From Smittia aterrima (taxonomy: Eukaryota; Arthropoda; Insecta; Diptera; Chironomidae), in the NCBI GenBank assembly GCA_033063855.1, contig CP093831.1:18042001-18106000 (forward strand): a DNA stretch of 64,000 nucleotides, read 5' to 3'. The position numbers and the translations under genes were made by a program. The stretch's first letter is position 1, and every line of letters begins with the position of its first letter. This document shows positions 11,001 through 22,053 of the stretch, one piece after another. The notes beneath the pieces are model-generated. The model was not told the DNA's origin. It was given only the letters and a program-made list of their open reading frames with translations, and made no database searches.

Positions 11001-11379
11001 CCGCAGATCACGGAGATTCATTGTCAAGGTTCCTTTGAGTGATCGGCATTGATTGGATTTGAGTGAAGAGAATCGCAATTGAGATGACACTATCGGAGAT
11101 TAATCCGACGTGTCTTACATGATTACGCAAGTCTCGGGAACCGGTGGAGACGACTTCATGTGGATTTTCGATCTTATCGTGTGACTCGCGCTTAGAAGTT
11201 TTTTTTCGTATCAAAATTTAAAAGTTGCCTCTTGCCTCTGTTCTTTAACTTTTTCACCGGCAACGCCTCTAGACACTCCTTAAACTCAGCCGTTCGATCT
11301 TAATTTAAGAATAATTGTTTTCATCTCTGCTCACGATTCTTACGATACACGTTTCTATTCTTTTATTATTTACGAGCAG
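8044..11379. other. Intergenic stretch, no convincing gene
   Basis: Open frames here (for example 8413-8718 and 9650-10003) show no domain, no signal peptide and no plausible splicing. The first exon of CAP gene E should lie in this interval, but I could not locate it with confidence. The region near 10.8 kb has TTATAAAC followed by candidate start sites and is one possible promoter for it. Confidence 0.4.
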
Positions 11380-12310
11380 CATTAGCAGTGATCGTCTCGC
11401 TTTACCTGACAAACGAATCCTTCGCTGTCAAATATACACAAAATGAAATCTCTGATTACTACAACTACTGTGATCCTAATTTGTGTCCACGCAATAAGAA
11501 ACACATCGGCTGCACAAACAAAGGAACTTTCGGCCAAAAGTGCCCATCAGATGCTTACGTCGTTGAGCTCGACGATTATCAGAAGAGATTAATTCTTCAC
11601 TTGCACAATCAATTCCGATCAACAATAGCAGCCGGACGAACTCCGGGATATCCTGCAGCATCGAGAATGGGCGCTTTGACTTGGGATGATGAACTTGCTA
11701 ATTTGGCGAGACTTAACGCGATGGGCTGTGAAATCGAGCATGACAAGGTAACTCATCATCAGTCAAGTGATTTCAAATATGATTAATTGACTTTATAAAT
11801 TTACTGTTTAGTGCCGAAATACAAGAACTTTTGCCTTCGCCGGTCAAAATCTTGCAATGGGATGGCTTTTAGATGATCACACGATTGATTGGGCTATTAG
11901 AAACTTTACCACTGAGTGGTACGTCGAATATCGTGACGCACATCCTTCAATCATTGACTCATTCTACAAGCCTGGCGGGCCTCCAATTGGTCACTTTACT
12001 CTTATGGTCAACGACAATCAGAGCAAAGGTGTGAATTGACTGCTCAATGAAGACAATCAATTAAATTGAATTATTTTTTTTCTACTCTGTTGCGGTTCTA
12101 GTTGGTTGCGGACTTGTTAAATTCACACAAAGAATGAACAACTATGACTACAAAGTTCACGTCTTAGCCTGCAACTATTCGTGGACGAATGTCTTTACAC
12201 TGCCAGTTTATAAACGCGGAAAGAAGACGTCAGAATGTAAAACTGGAAGACATTACTATTACGACGGCCTTTGCAGCGATTACGAGCAAATTAGGGGAAG
12301 CTTCTATTAA
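11380..12310 (+). CDS. CAP-family secreted protein E, first exon not found
   Basis: The visible exons are 11380-11747, 11812-12028 and 12102-12310. The first has no in-frame ATG. An acceptor (AG at 11378-11379 after a pyrimidine-rich run) and the hydrophobic start ALAVIVSLYL show that an upstream exon supplies the first part of the signal peptide. The domain follows as NYCDPNLCPRNKKHIGC, LHLHNQFRSTIAAG, CRNTRTFAFAGQNLA, PIGHFTLMV and VLACNYSWTN, with both CAP histidines kept. The stop is followed directly by AATAAA (12311-12316). Intron positions differ from genes A and B but resemble part of gene D. It is separated from the four-gene cluster by 3.3 kb. Confidence 0.88.
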
Positions 12311-13178
12311 AATAAATTCGCTCTCTCATATTCCCTTAACTCTCTTCATCACTCACACGCGCCCGATCGACTTAACTACTTGAGATGTGATCAACATTCT
12401 TGTATTCATGAATTTAGATTTGCATTTATGTTCATTTGTACTGTAACAGTATTTTATTTGAAAATAAAAGAATCAGAAGATTTATAGATTTATAACTTGG
12501 AAGCAGTTAATTGATTGATTATACACAATCCCCGTTGATCGAGTCAATGATTTTTTTCTCAATCGACAAGAAGCTACCGACAACACACGTGTTCATATAT
12601 TTCGACGTTGTCGGCTCCATCAAATAACAAAAGAACAAAAGAATCATAAACTCGTAAGAGTTGAACGTGAATTGCGTAGAATATTTTTCTTCTGTAAAGC
12701 TTTATCAAAAGCTTGAGTCATCAATATTTTATTGACGACTTAAAATATCTTGTTATTTATTGACTTTCTTTTCAAGTACTCAATTTGCCTTTGTAGAAAT
12801 TGTTATTCTTGTGAAATTGAAATATTTTGGTTTTTGACCGGACAAAAAACATTTTGAATCAAAAGTGTCATCTGGTGAACACATGTCGTATTAATTTATT
12901 GGGTGTTGATAGGTTCTTCGTCTTTCCAAATTTCATTTCTTTCAGATGTCGCTTCTCTAGAGTGCTTAAAAAGCGACATCTATTCACAAATCACGAAGAA
13001 TGTTGCCAGCGATCTCATGTCCACCAACTTCACTGTGTATTTTCAGTACTTCGCTGCCAACTTCGCCTTCTGAACGTCACCAAAGAAACGTCTCGAAAAC
13101 TTGTTTTTCTTAATTTTAACATAATTACATTAAAAAATCTGAAAAATATTCAAGAGAACTGCTTAACAGATTGAAATT
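12311..13178. other. Intergenic, SelK promoter side
   Basis: No supported gene is present. The frame at 12827-13174 starts from a non-ATG codon and shows no domain. It probably covers the promoter and 5' UTR of the SelK gene, which starts at 13179. Confidence 0.4.
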
Positions 13179-13646
13179 ATGGTCTACGTGGCCAGCGGTA
13201 AGTTTTTAACTTGAATTAAATCAAGTTTTTCATAATTTCGTCATTTTAGATGGATCGATTGGCGGGAGCCCTTCTTTCTACAGAAGAATAGCCCTGTTCT
13301 TCATCTCTCTATGGGATTTCATCGTCTATTTGTAAGAAAACAAAGTACAAATGGCTTAAGCAAGTTGACAATTTTGGTCCTTGAATCTTTTTAGCTTCAA
13401 AACTCTTTTCGGAGAGAATGTGACCAAGGGGGGATCGAGATACACACGCGACTATCGCGGGGGTGGAAGCGGCGGACCAGGTCCTGGTGGGCCAAGAGGA
13501 GGAGGGTGAGATTGCTAGCTTCTCAAATCTTAATAAAACTTATAATTACAAATTTAAATTTTAGTCCTAGACCACCAGAAAGAAGAATCGGAAGGATAGG
13601 AAGAATGAGTGACGTCTGCACTCCAATGAGCGGCGGATGAGGTTAA
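13179..13646 (+). CDS. SelK: Selenoprotein K with in-frame UGA
   Basis: The exons are 13179-13197, 13250-13351 (approximate donor; the coding part ends at base 13331), 13395-13505 and 13565-13646; introns are about 50-65 bases. The product starts MVYVASDGSIGG and has one membrane helix (IALFFISLWDFIVYLFFKTL). The glycine/arginine-rich tail RDYRGGGSGGPGPGG ends RRIGRIGRM...CTPMSGG, then TGA (13638-13640), one glycine and TAA. This layout, with selenocysteine next to the end, is that of SELENOK. The protein sits in the ER membrane and serves in ER-associated degradation and palmitoylation complexes. Reading TGA as stop would give a protein lacking only U and G. A candidate SECIS lies 100 bases downstream. 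The gene has about 95 codons, the usual family length. Confidence 0.93.
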
Positions 13647-13723
13647 GCATCGTGCAGATACAAGCCAGTATGCTGCACAACTTTACCTCCAAGTCGATAA
13701 CTAACCAAGGAAGGAATTAACTG

Positions 13724-13790
13724 AAAATTCAATTTCCACGTATGACGAGATGCCCACAAACCGCAAGGCCGGACATCTCTGATGATTTTA
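13724..13790 (+). promoter_or_regulatory. Candidate SECIS element in the SelK 3' UTR
   Basis: The quartet ATGA at 13742-13745 faces TGAT at 13780-13783. Between them GAGATG (13747-13752) pairs perfectly with CATCTC (13774-13779). An unpaired AAA (13758-13760) sits 12 bases after the TGA of the quartet, the expected spacing, with a possible two-pair mini-stem above it (CC and GG). This is the geometry of a eukaryotic SECIS, which recruits SBP2 and the Sec-specific elongation factor to decode UGA. The lower helix is weak by eye. A polyadenylation signal AATAAA follows at 13881-13886. Confidence 0.8.
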
Positions 13791-13889
13791 GTATCGACTT
13801 GACAAATCCCTAATTTTATTTCCGAATCATTCTACTTACCTCTGAGGTGTTTCTGGTGTCTACTAATTGAGAAACATTAGAATAAATTT

Positions 13890-15590
13890 TATTATCTCGG
13901 TGACGACAAACGAACACGACAAATGAATTACTCTCTTCAAAACATTATACTTTATTGAATGACCTTACGTCGTGACTCAACAAGTCTTTTTTTTTTTGTC
14001 GGTTTCAACAATGTAAAAATATTTTGGCATAGAAAATAGCTTTCGCTTTCAATCAAATTAAAATTCCTTTTTCAGATGTAAATCGTTTGAGCGACGACAT
14101 AAAAAAATTGTTTTCATCAAGATTAACGGAGCACTTTTTGCATTCTTTTGTCAAGTTAATTTATGTTAAACTCTGATACACATCGGTCTAGTGAAAACGA
14201 AAATGAAATGGTTGGCAAGTCAGCAAAACATCCACGACCCGAAAGACAATAAATCACTAATCGATTCAGCCAATAACTCGAGTATCGTGCAACAGATTGG
14301 AACTGACTTGGGTCTAACGAAAAATAATTAGTTTTGCATGCGACACGAGACGAGGGCTGATCACTCAATGAACGAAAACATCTTGCTTTGGGTAAAGGGA
14401 CTGACCGTCGATAAATCAAACAGACGATTAACGAGTTGACATGTCTGTTCTTCTTTTTCTCCATTTCAAGGAGAGTTTTCGATGGCATTTCGTGGACGTT
14501 TTCATGATGAGCTACGCAATTTGTTTGACTGAAAAAGGAAGATGAAGTTGTCGGAATATTTAATTGACAGAGCGTGTGGAAATTATATTCAAATTTTCCT
14601 GTCTTGCTCCTTCGTGCCGTGTGCCGAATTAAACGCGCTAAAGTTTGTTTTGTGAAGCGGCTGAGGAGGTTGCAGGGTTTGGATTGGGAATCTCAAATTG
14701 GGATCGAAATAAAATTGGAATGTCTCCTATTTAGATAAATTTGATATTTATTTCCTCATCATATTTAAGCTTCTTTTCGCGAATTCTTCTAAATTATCTA
14801 CACAGCCATGAAAAAACTTTTGAACTTCCACGCAATCTGTGTCAACCGTATCATTTTGTTTCCTTGTCTTTAAAAAATTCATTTTCTTCTCACGATTGTT
14901 TGATTCATTGCATTGAAAACAATCGATGAGTTCTCTAGACATGCACGGCTTCATGTTTCGTGATTTACTAACTGTTTTGGACTGGAATATTAATGAGCCA
15001 AATGCAACGAGAACACTTGTTAATCGGTAACCGGCGAATAAACGAAATCTGAATCATATTCTCTTCGAACATTTTCACCTGTTTGCGAAGCAAATCAACT
15101 GAATTTTAATTAACAAACTAAGTCTACATGCGATATCAATACGTTTGCATCGTTCATCTGGTAAAGGCAAAACATTTTTTGCTCAAGTTTGTCTCGGTTT
15201 TGTGGATTTAACGTTTCATTAGAAAGAAAAGTGATTTTGTTGGATGAATAAAAATGTTTGTCAATGCGGTTGAGAACTTTTTGGGAAACTGGTTAGTTTC
15301 ACTCTAACTTTTCGATTGGGAAATATGCGCTAGTCAAACTGACCAGAACCGTTAGTATTACGAGCCACGGTGCGGTCTATGAGATTAGAATATGAATGAA
15401 AACTCATTGCGTACGTGTGAGTAATGAGTTTGTTTAACCCAAAAGGCTTCGTCACCATTTCCGTCACAAAAGAATTAAAAGTTTTATAATCAACTGTGTT
15501 TTAACGCACTTCACATCATCGACAGCAGTCGTCGCTTCAAGAATCGTTTCAGTTCCGAACCAAACATTTTCGCGGTTAAAAGCTTTTCAG
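13890..15590. other. Intergenic, no gene seen
   Basis: Short open frames on both strands (for example 14156-14488 minus) have no domain, splice structure or start context. No RNA gene was recognised. Confidence 0.4.
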
Positions 15591-15596
15591 CTGCAG

Positions 15597-15603
15597 TATA
15601 AAA
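15597..15603 (+). promoter_or_regulatory. TATA box of lipase 1
   Basis: TATAAAA lies about 160 bases before the start codon. TCACTC near 15629 is a fitting initiator at normal spacing. Confidence 0.6.
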
Positions 15604-15760
15604 CTATTTATCGCTTTAAACTATTGTATCACTCTTTCTGCAGCAAGCGTACGGTTAACAGGAAGATCTTCTTGTCTCGTGTAATTTTATTTAAAAGTTT
15701 AGTTTTTACATCTTCGAGTGGTTTAAACAAAGTTCTTTAATATAAAAAAGTTTATTTGAA

Positions 15761-17765
15761 ATGATATTAATAAAGTTGATGGTCGGTAGTTTCGTCGGAA
15801 GCTTCTTAGTTTTCATTTGTAAGTCAACAAAAGTTCTGAGCAGTGTGAAGCAAAGTGAAAGTTTCATGTTACTAGAAAAATTCCCTTTTGAGTGCAGTAA
15901 AGTCAAAGCAATTTTGCTAATTTATTCGGAAATGTTGGCTTGAGGCTTTGCCTGCAAAGTTTATTGAGAATCTCTTTTGGCTTCAAGCCAGATAAGCATT
16001 TTTACTTACTCAAACTCTTGACTAAATTTATTGAGTGAAATTTTACCTCTCTTCGTAAACTTATTTTTAACAGCGAGAACTTTATCGCTTCCTTCTTCAG
16101 ATTCGAACGCTCAGAACATCATTAATCAAGCCCTCTACCTCGGCAACCCTTCAGTTTTCAATACGACGAGAAACGATTGCAAGTGGAAATTCGGTAACGA
16201 GAGAGATATTTGCCCCGACCCCGACATCAATGTGATTCTTTATACAAGCAGCAACGGAAAGAATCGAGGCAAGTTATCGGTAAGTCATGACCTTGTCTTA
16301 CGTAAGTGCAACGCGAACTTGAAATACTAGATACTTCATTCAGTTACGAGATTTTTTGCGCGCGAAGTACCGTAATTGTTAGTTACGGAAAATCAAGGCA
16401 CGTTTACTCCGAAAAACCGGTCGAGTCATGAGAAACGTCATAGTTCCATCGGCTTTAATATGGTATCGGCTTTTATGTAAATCGAAACTATGTTCAATGT
16501 TAAGTTTGTTTGTTATTTCTGCACATGATATTGTCTATTACATCACAACATTGATGCAATAATCTTTTAAGCTTTGCAAATACAAAATGACAAAGTTTCT
16601 TCATCATCAAATCGAATTAAAATACTTCCCTTTCACAGTTAGATGTCAGCGAAACGAATTGGCTTCGAATGAGCGCATGGAACAGCAGTAAGGAGAACAT
16701 AATTTTAATCCACGGGTATGCAAGTGGTGACGATCTTTTGCCGATGGTTGTTCTTCGTGACGCTTACCTTACGCAAGGAGACTACAATGTCTTCGTTATC
16801 GACTGGTCAATTTTGAGCCCGCCACCTTGCTAGTAAGTTCATGTTACAAGTTAATTAAAAACATAATTTATTGACAATCGTAGTGTTGCTGCTGTTCACA
16901 ATATTAAAACGGTTGCTCATTGCGTAGCAAAGAGTTTTACGTTCTTAAGAAACTCAGGGCTGAGTCCGGAGAAGACGACATGCGTAGGACATTCTCTTGG
17001 GTAAAGTTATTAATTTAATGTCTTTCGACTTTTAGTTCATAAATATTTTTCAGAGCTCACATTTGCGGGTTGATGTCGAATCATTTGAACTTCAGACTCG
17101 AAAGAATTATCGCTCTTGATCCAGCTCGACCTCTCATCAGACCCGGAAATCAAAATCGCTTAGACACAGGCGATGCAAGAGCTGTTCAGGTCATTCACAC
17201 GAATGCTGGATATTATGGTGAAGCTGGACGTGTTGGTCATATCGACTTTTGTGTCAATGGTGGGCGAAGGTGTGAACTGAAATCAATCTTATCGTTCAAC
17301 CCTTGACAGTTGAAATGAACTTTTTAGGCAGCCGTTTTGTGCGAATACGACAAATGTGAACTTGTGTTCTCACATTTGGGCCATCTGTTTTGCTGCCCAA
17401 AGTGTCTTCAAAAACAATGAAATCATCGCTGAGCCATGTCTGAGGAAATGCCCGTCAGGTGTCAATCTACAGCCGCTTGCACCTAAACCGAAGAAGACCG
17501 GACGAATGGGCAAAAGCCGTTATGGGTTCGCTCTCAATTATGGAATTCCAATGGGACAGTCAACGCCAAAAACGTGATTTGAATGAGCTTACTGCTGCTA
17601 TTCGATTGGTATTAATTCGTTCTTTGTTTGTTTCTTCGACATTTTAGTGCTAGCGGCTCGTTTTGCGTCAAAAGTTCGGAGCCACCTTTCTGTCCGACGA
17701 AAGAAAACGAAATTGGCGATAAACGCTGTTGCTTGGACTCGCCGGAATGGAATGAGTTGATATAG
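15761..17765 (+). CDS. Secreted pancreatic-type lipase 1
   Basis: The exons are 15761-15818, 16074-16279, 16639-16832, 16884-17000, 17054-17269, 17328-17558 and 17648-17765, giving 379 residues with all phases consistent. The signal peptide comes from exon 1 (MILIKLMVGSFVGSFLVFI). Family landmarks are the oxyanion-side LIHGYASGD, FVIDWS, the nucleophile in VGHSLGAHICG, the acid in ALDPARP, VIHTNAG and the catalytic histidine in NLCSHIWA. The lid region is short, as in insect lipases and phospholipase A1-like members. The last intron has a weak donor (GTCAAC), but it restores a conserved cysteine tail (SGSFCVKSSEPPFCP). Without it the frame would stop at 17577. AATAAA lies at 17981-17986. Likely digestive or reproductive secretion; the substrate cannot be told. 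Confidence 0.9.
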
Positions 17766-19607
17766 ACGACTACTCGTTCCTCTAATGTTCCGGAGCGACG
17801 ACCTTTCGAATGATCTAAATTACGTGAGAAGATTTGCGAGCCATGCGTTTCCGCTTGGAATGTAAATGCTGTCGATCCTTTGGCTTAACGAAGTGAGAAT
17901 GCTTGAAGTACAACTTAGAAGTAATCGAGCGCCAACTATAGCTCTCTCTCAACCTTTTTAGTGTTAAACAGAACTAAAGAAATAAAAGTAATATTTATTA
18001 GAATTATTTTATTAGCATAACGGCACAATGAACGGCAAATTTTTATCGATAAAGAGTTTTATGGCTCGAGCGAAAATAATTTCTTCAAAGCTTTGCCAAA
18101 TGCAGTTTCATTCATAAAAATTCAATTTAACTTTTAATTTCGGTCAGCGACGAGTAATTTGTCGATGCATTCTCTCGTTTACGTTGCTGTCAGTAATAAA
18201 GTATCGTTCTTTATGCGGTCATTTGCTCTGCTAATGCTCCATGGAGATTGCTCACGAAACAAAAAAAGTTTTCAAACTCGTCCATCTCTCTCCTTAATCT
18301 ACCGACACGAAGTAGAAAATCGATTTAACTAAAGGGAGTGTGAGTGAACGAGAGCTTGTCAAGCGGACAAAATAACATTGCTCAGCATCAAAGTGCAAAT
18401 TCAAGCGAATTGTCCTCACAACTCGTTCCATTTATGTATTTAGCTTGAAACAAACGCTTTTCAAGTAGTAAAATATATTAAGAGTCGAGTACGAAAATAT
18501 TTTGTCATTTAATAGGCGACCATACGTTCATTCGTGTTTAAGCTATCGCAACGGAAACATATAAATCGCTTGGAATGTTTTTATTTCTTTTCACAAGACC
18601 CAGAGAAGCAAACGCTATTTGTTCCATTAGCATAACAAGAATTTAAAAAAGAGTCAAGAACATTTAGACCGCCAGCGTAATTTGCAATTTCACCGCACTC
18701 ATTGTCTCTCTAATTAGAATTGAACGCTGATGTCGTGCGAAATGACTTTGCTTCTCATTGAATTCATATCGTAGAATGATAACGAATTTTTTATTTATTT
18801 CTAGCGATACTAGTTGTTTGTTAATTACAAGTCGAGAACTCATGGAACATAATAAAGCTTTTTACTTGTTCCAAAGCTTCGATGTCCTTGCTAATCAAGG
18901 ATTCTTTGCAATGTTATAATATCAAAGCTGGAAGGCTTAGAACATGATTGAAATAAAGTTTAGTTTTCTTTCTGGAAGATAAACTTTCTAATATTAAATG
19001 AGCTTTTAAAAGCTTTTCACTTCCTCGAGCTTTTGATCTCAAGTGTTAAAAAATAGAGAAATTCGTCGAGATCTATCTTTTAGGGTTCTAACCTTGACTG
19101 TGTGAACGATTCTCTTTTTGCATCAACCTCCACGCATTTTCCCGTGTAACTTGTTTCATCCGCTCAGCCCGTATCGATGACATGCTATCGCTGTCTTTCT
19201 TTTAATCAAGAAAATCATTGAGAGTGAAAATGCAATGCAATGTTGTTGTGTGGAAGCAAAATAAAATTGAGAGTGAATAAAATATATAAACTAAAGCCGA
19301 AACTGTGTCATTTTTCATACTAGGCGATGTGAAATGATTTTAACGTTTGGAGTTGGCGAAATTCAATCGCCGCCTCACTACTAATAAACCTATGAAGCTT
19401 AATTTTGTGCGAGCTAAAGTAAAAGAGCGAACAGTGTTTAACGCGAACAGTGTTCAATCAGTAGCAAGACGTCGATCGTCGTAGTGATTGAAGAAAACGA
19501 AAGGATTTATGTTAGTTTAAAAGCTTCGGAGAAAAGAGAGAAAAGAAATTAACCGCGTGAAAATATCTCGTGGTGAAAGTGGTGGAAAGAGAACTAAAGC
19601 AGAGAAA
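17766..19607. other. Intergenic, includes the lipase 2 promoter
   Basis: No gene was seen. TATATAAA at 19283-19290 and an arthropod initiator TCAGT near 19458 are two alternative start signals for lipase 2. Just before the latter, GAACAGTGTT occurs twice within 25 bases (near 19429 and 19445). Confidence 0.4.
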
Positions 19608-22053
19608 ATGAAGAGTTCAGTTGAGAAAAATAAATTTATGTTCATTCTGGCGCTGACCATCATGAAGTTAGTCAGCGAAATTTTCACGAGAGAGTTTGAA
19701 GTTGGTCCGTGTTTTCTTCAATATCTCGAACCCTGCGCCAATAATTCGATTCAATTCTTTTTATTCACGAGCGAAAGTCCTGAAGATCAACCAATTTTAC
19801 TCGACAACATTTCGCCAATTCTCCCGCTCGACGTTAATGAAACTGAGACAAAGAGTTTCAAGATGATCATTCATGGTTACGGAGGTCACTTAGATTTCAA
19901 CGGCTCAAAGCAGATACGCAAAGGTAGAAGGAATTGATTTAAAGCCACATCAAGTCATAAAGTTTTATTTCTTGTTTAACTACTCAAACCAAACCTGCAT
20001 TTCTTGCGAAATTTTCCTCTTAAGACATACATTTACAGAGAGCAAGAGACTCACTGACTTTTCTACTGCATGCCCCGATGAACGAGAGAAGAAACTTTCA
20101 TGCAAATTAACACAAAGCGACAAAGTGTAAATTGACAAGATTACTCATTTTAAATATTTAACCTTTGCATTGACTAGTTGATTGATCGAGATAAAATTTG
20201 CCAAGTTATTATGGTCATTAAAGCTTTTCTTGAACTGGAAGATTAAAGTTAAGAATAAGAACGGAAGAGAATCTTCATCCTTCCTAGAAATTGTCCAAAG
20301 CAAGTCTTCGTATCATGCCTTGAACCTTTTCAAGGAAACCTTCTACCGTTTGGTTTTTATTCACGAGTTCCTTTCACTATTTACTCCAAGCCAAATTAAT
20401 GTAACCACCATCGTCAGTCAGACCCTGAAGCTTTCATTTCTGGTTCCGATGTTGTTCATTGTTTTATTCAAGAAACTCATCTCTTTTGATGGCTCAACTG
20501 AGAAGGTTTCTTAATTATCTTTACAGCGTACTTAAAGAATCGAGACATAATGGTCATTGTAGTGGATTGGAGTCGCTTGGCGAAATTGCCATGTACGTAG
20601 CAATTTCTTAACGGGAGCACTCAATATTTTAATAAACCTTCCTTTTCATCGTGTTCGTCCCTCCTCCGTCTTTAATATTTTGTGCAATCGACCTAAGGCT
20701 ATCCGTCCGCCGCCTTGAATACGAGACAAGCCGGTGAATGTACAGCTCAGTTTCTGCTTGGAATGGAAGAGAACAACGAAGGCTTTAAAGCATCAAATGT
20801 CCATGCGATAGGTAAATTGCTCATGATATTTCAAGCAACAGCTTCATGATTACATTCTAAAATTATAGGTTTCTCTCTTGGAGCTCATGTCGCATCATTT
20901 GCAAGTACGTTGTCAATTGAATTTATGGCTATTTCGAAATGATTTTTATTTTCTTGCGATAGGCAACACCATCGAGAAGTCTTTGGGTGCTAAATTTAAT
21001 AGAATCACGGGTAATGAACATGATGAAATTAAATTGCGTAAGAGAATTGCTTCTGGGTGATATTAAGTGTCGATAATCCGTTTAGGATTAGATCCAGCTC
21101 TGCCGTTCTTCGCAACAGCCCGACAACACTGGAAGTTAGACTCAACAGATGGGTAACTGCTTTAGTAGAGCCCTAAGATCGGCTTAACATTGATTTTATG
21201 TTTTGCAGGAATTTCGTCGACGTTATACACACAAACTCAGGAGTCTATGGAAAGCTAGAATCTTGCGGAACTGTCGATTTCTTTATGAACAACGGCCAGT
21301 TTCAGGTTAATTGCGCGAAGCTCGAACACGTGAATTGACTAACAAAAAAAAACTTAAAGAAATATTTGACGTTGAAAATAGCAAATTACCGCTGCTTCTC
21401 TTCTCTTTTTCCAGCCGGCGTGCACGAAAGCAAAAAGTATGGCATTTAATCGAGAATTGCATGAGCAACCGCAACCGGTCTCTCGATTCAAACTTGAACT
21501 TTTTTTCGCTTTTCCGCGTTTCATTAACTTACTTAAAGCACTTGAGCAACTTATTTTTCTCGACACTTTTCAGATGAAAACTTATGCTCGCACATGATGG
21601 CACTAGGTAATTAAATTATTTTTCTTCTGTTGATTAAGTAATTAAGGATTGCACACTGAAAAATATTTAATTTGCTAAAGAAACTTTGGATGAACTTTTC
21701 TCGAAACGTTTAGTGAACTAAACTTTTATTTCCTTCTCTTGCTCTCCTTCTTCCTCATTGCGCGCGATTGAAGAATATTTTGCTGAATCTATAAATAGCG
21801 ACATTGGATTTTATGGATTTCGATGCGAGAGCTACTTCCAATACGTATTCGGATGGTGCAATCTAAAGGAAAAAGTTCGCAGCAAGTTGGGATTGGATCG
21901 TGTAAAGATGGGCGAACATTGCGAGCAAAAGTACATCGACGTTTCCTTTTTATTCAATGCTTCCTTTATTGATTCTTCTCCTTTTTCATTCGCAGAGCTG
22001 AAGGAATTGTTTTCGTGAACACACACAAAAAGGCGCCATATGCGATGGGATAA
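19608..22053 (+). CDS. Secreted pancreatic-type lipase 2
   Basis: The exons are 19608-19923, 20527-20592, 20698-20811, 20869-20904, 20963-21010, 21086-21152, 21209-21305, 21415-21436, 21574-21606, 21774-21930 and 21996-22053, giving 337 residues; all phases fit. Two exons are very short (22 and 33 bases). The start was placed at ATG 19608, giving the signal-like FMFILALTIMKLVS. Motifs are IIHGYGGHLD, IVVDWSR, the nucleophile in AIGFSLGAHVASFA, the acid in GLDPALP, VIHTNSGVYG and the histidine in NLCSHMMALEYFAE. The end FVNTHKKAPYAMG matches the tail of lipase 3. The triad is complete, so the enzyme should be active on acylglycerols or phospholipids outside the cell. Confidence 0.88.

Noticed and set aside
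12827..13174. 115-codon + strand open frame before SelK
   Set aside because: Non-ATG start, no domain, sits in the expected SelK promoter and 5' UTR.
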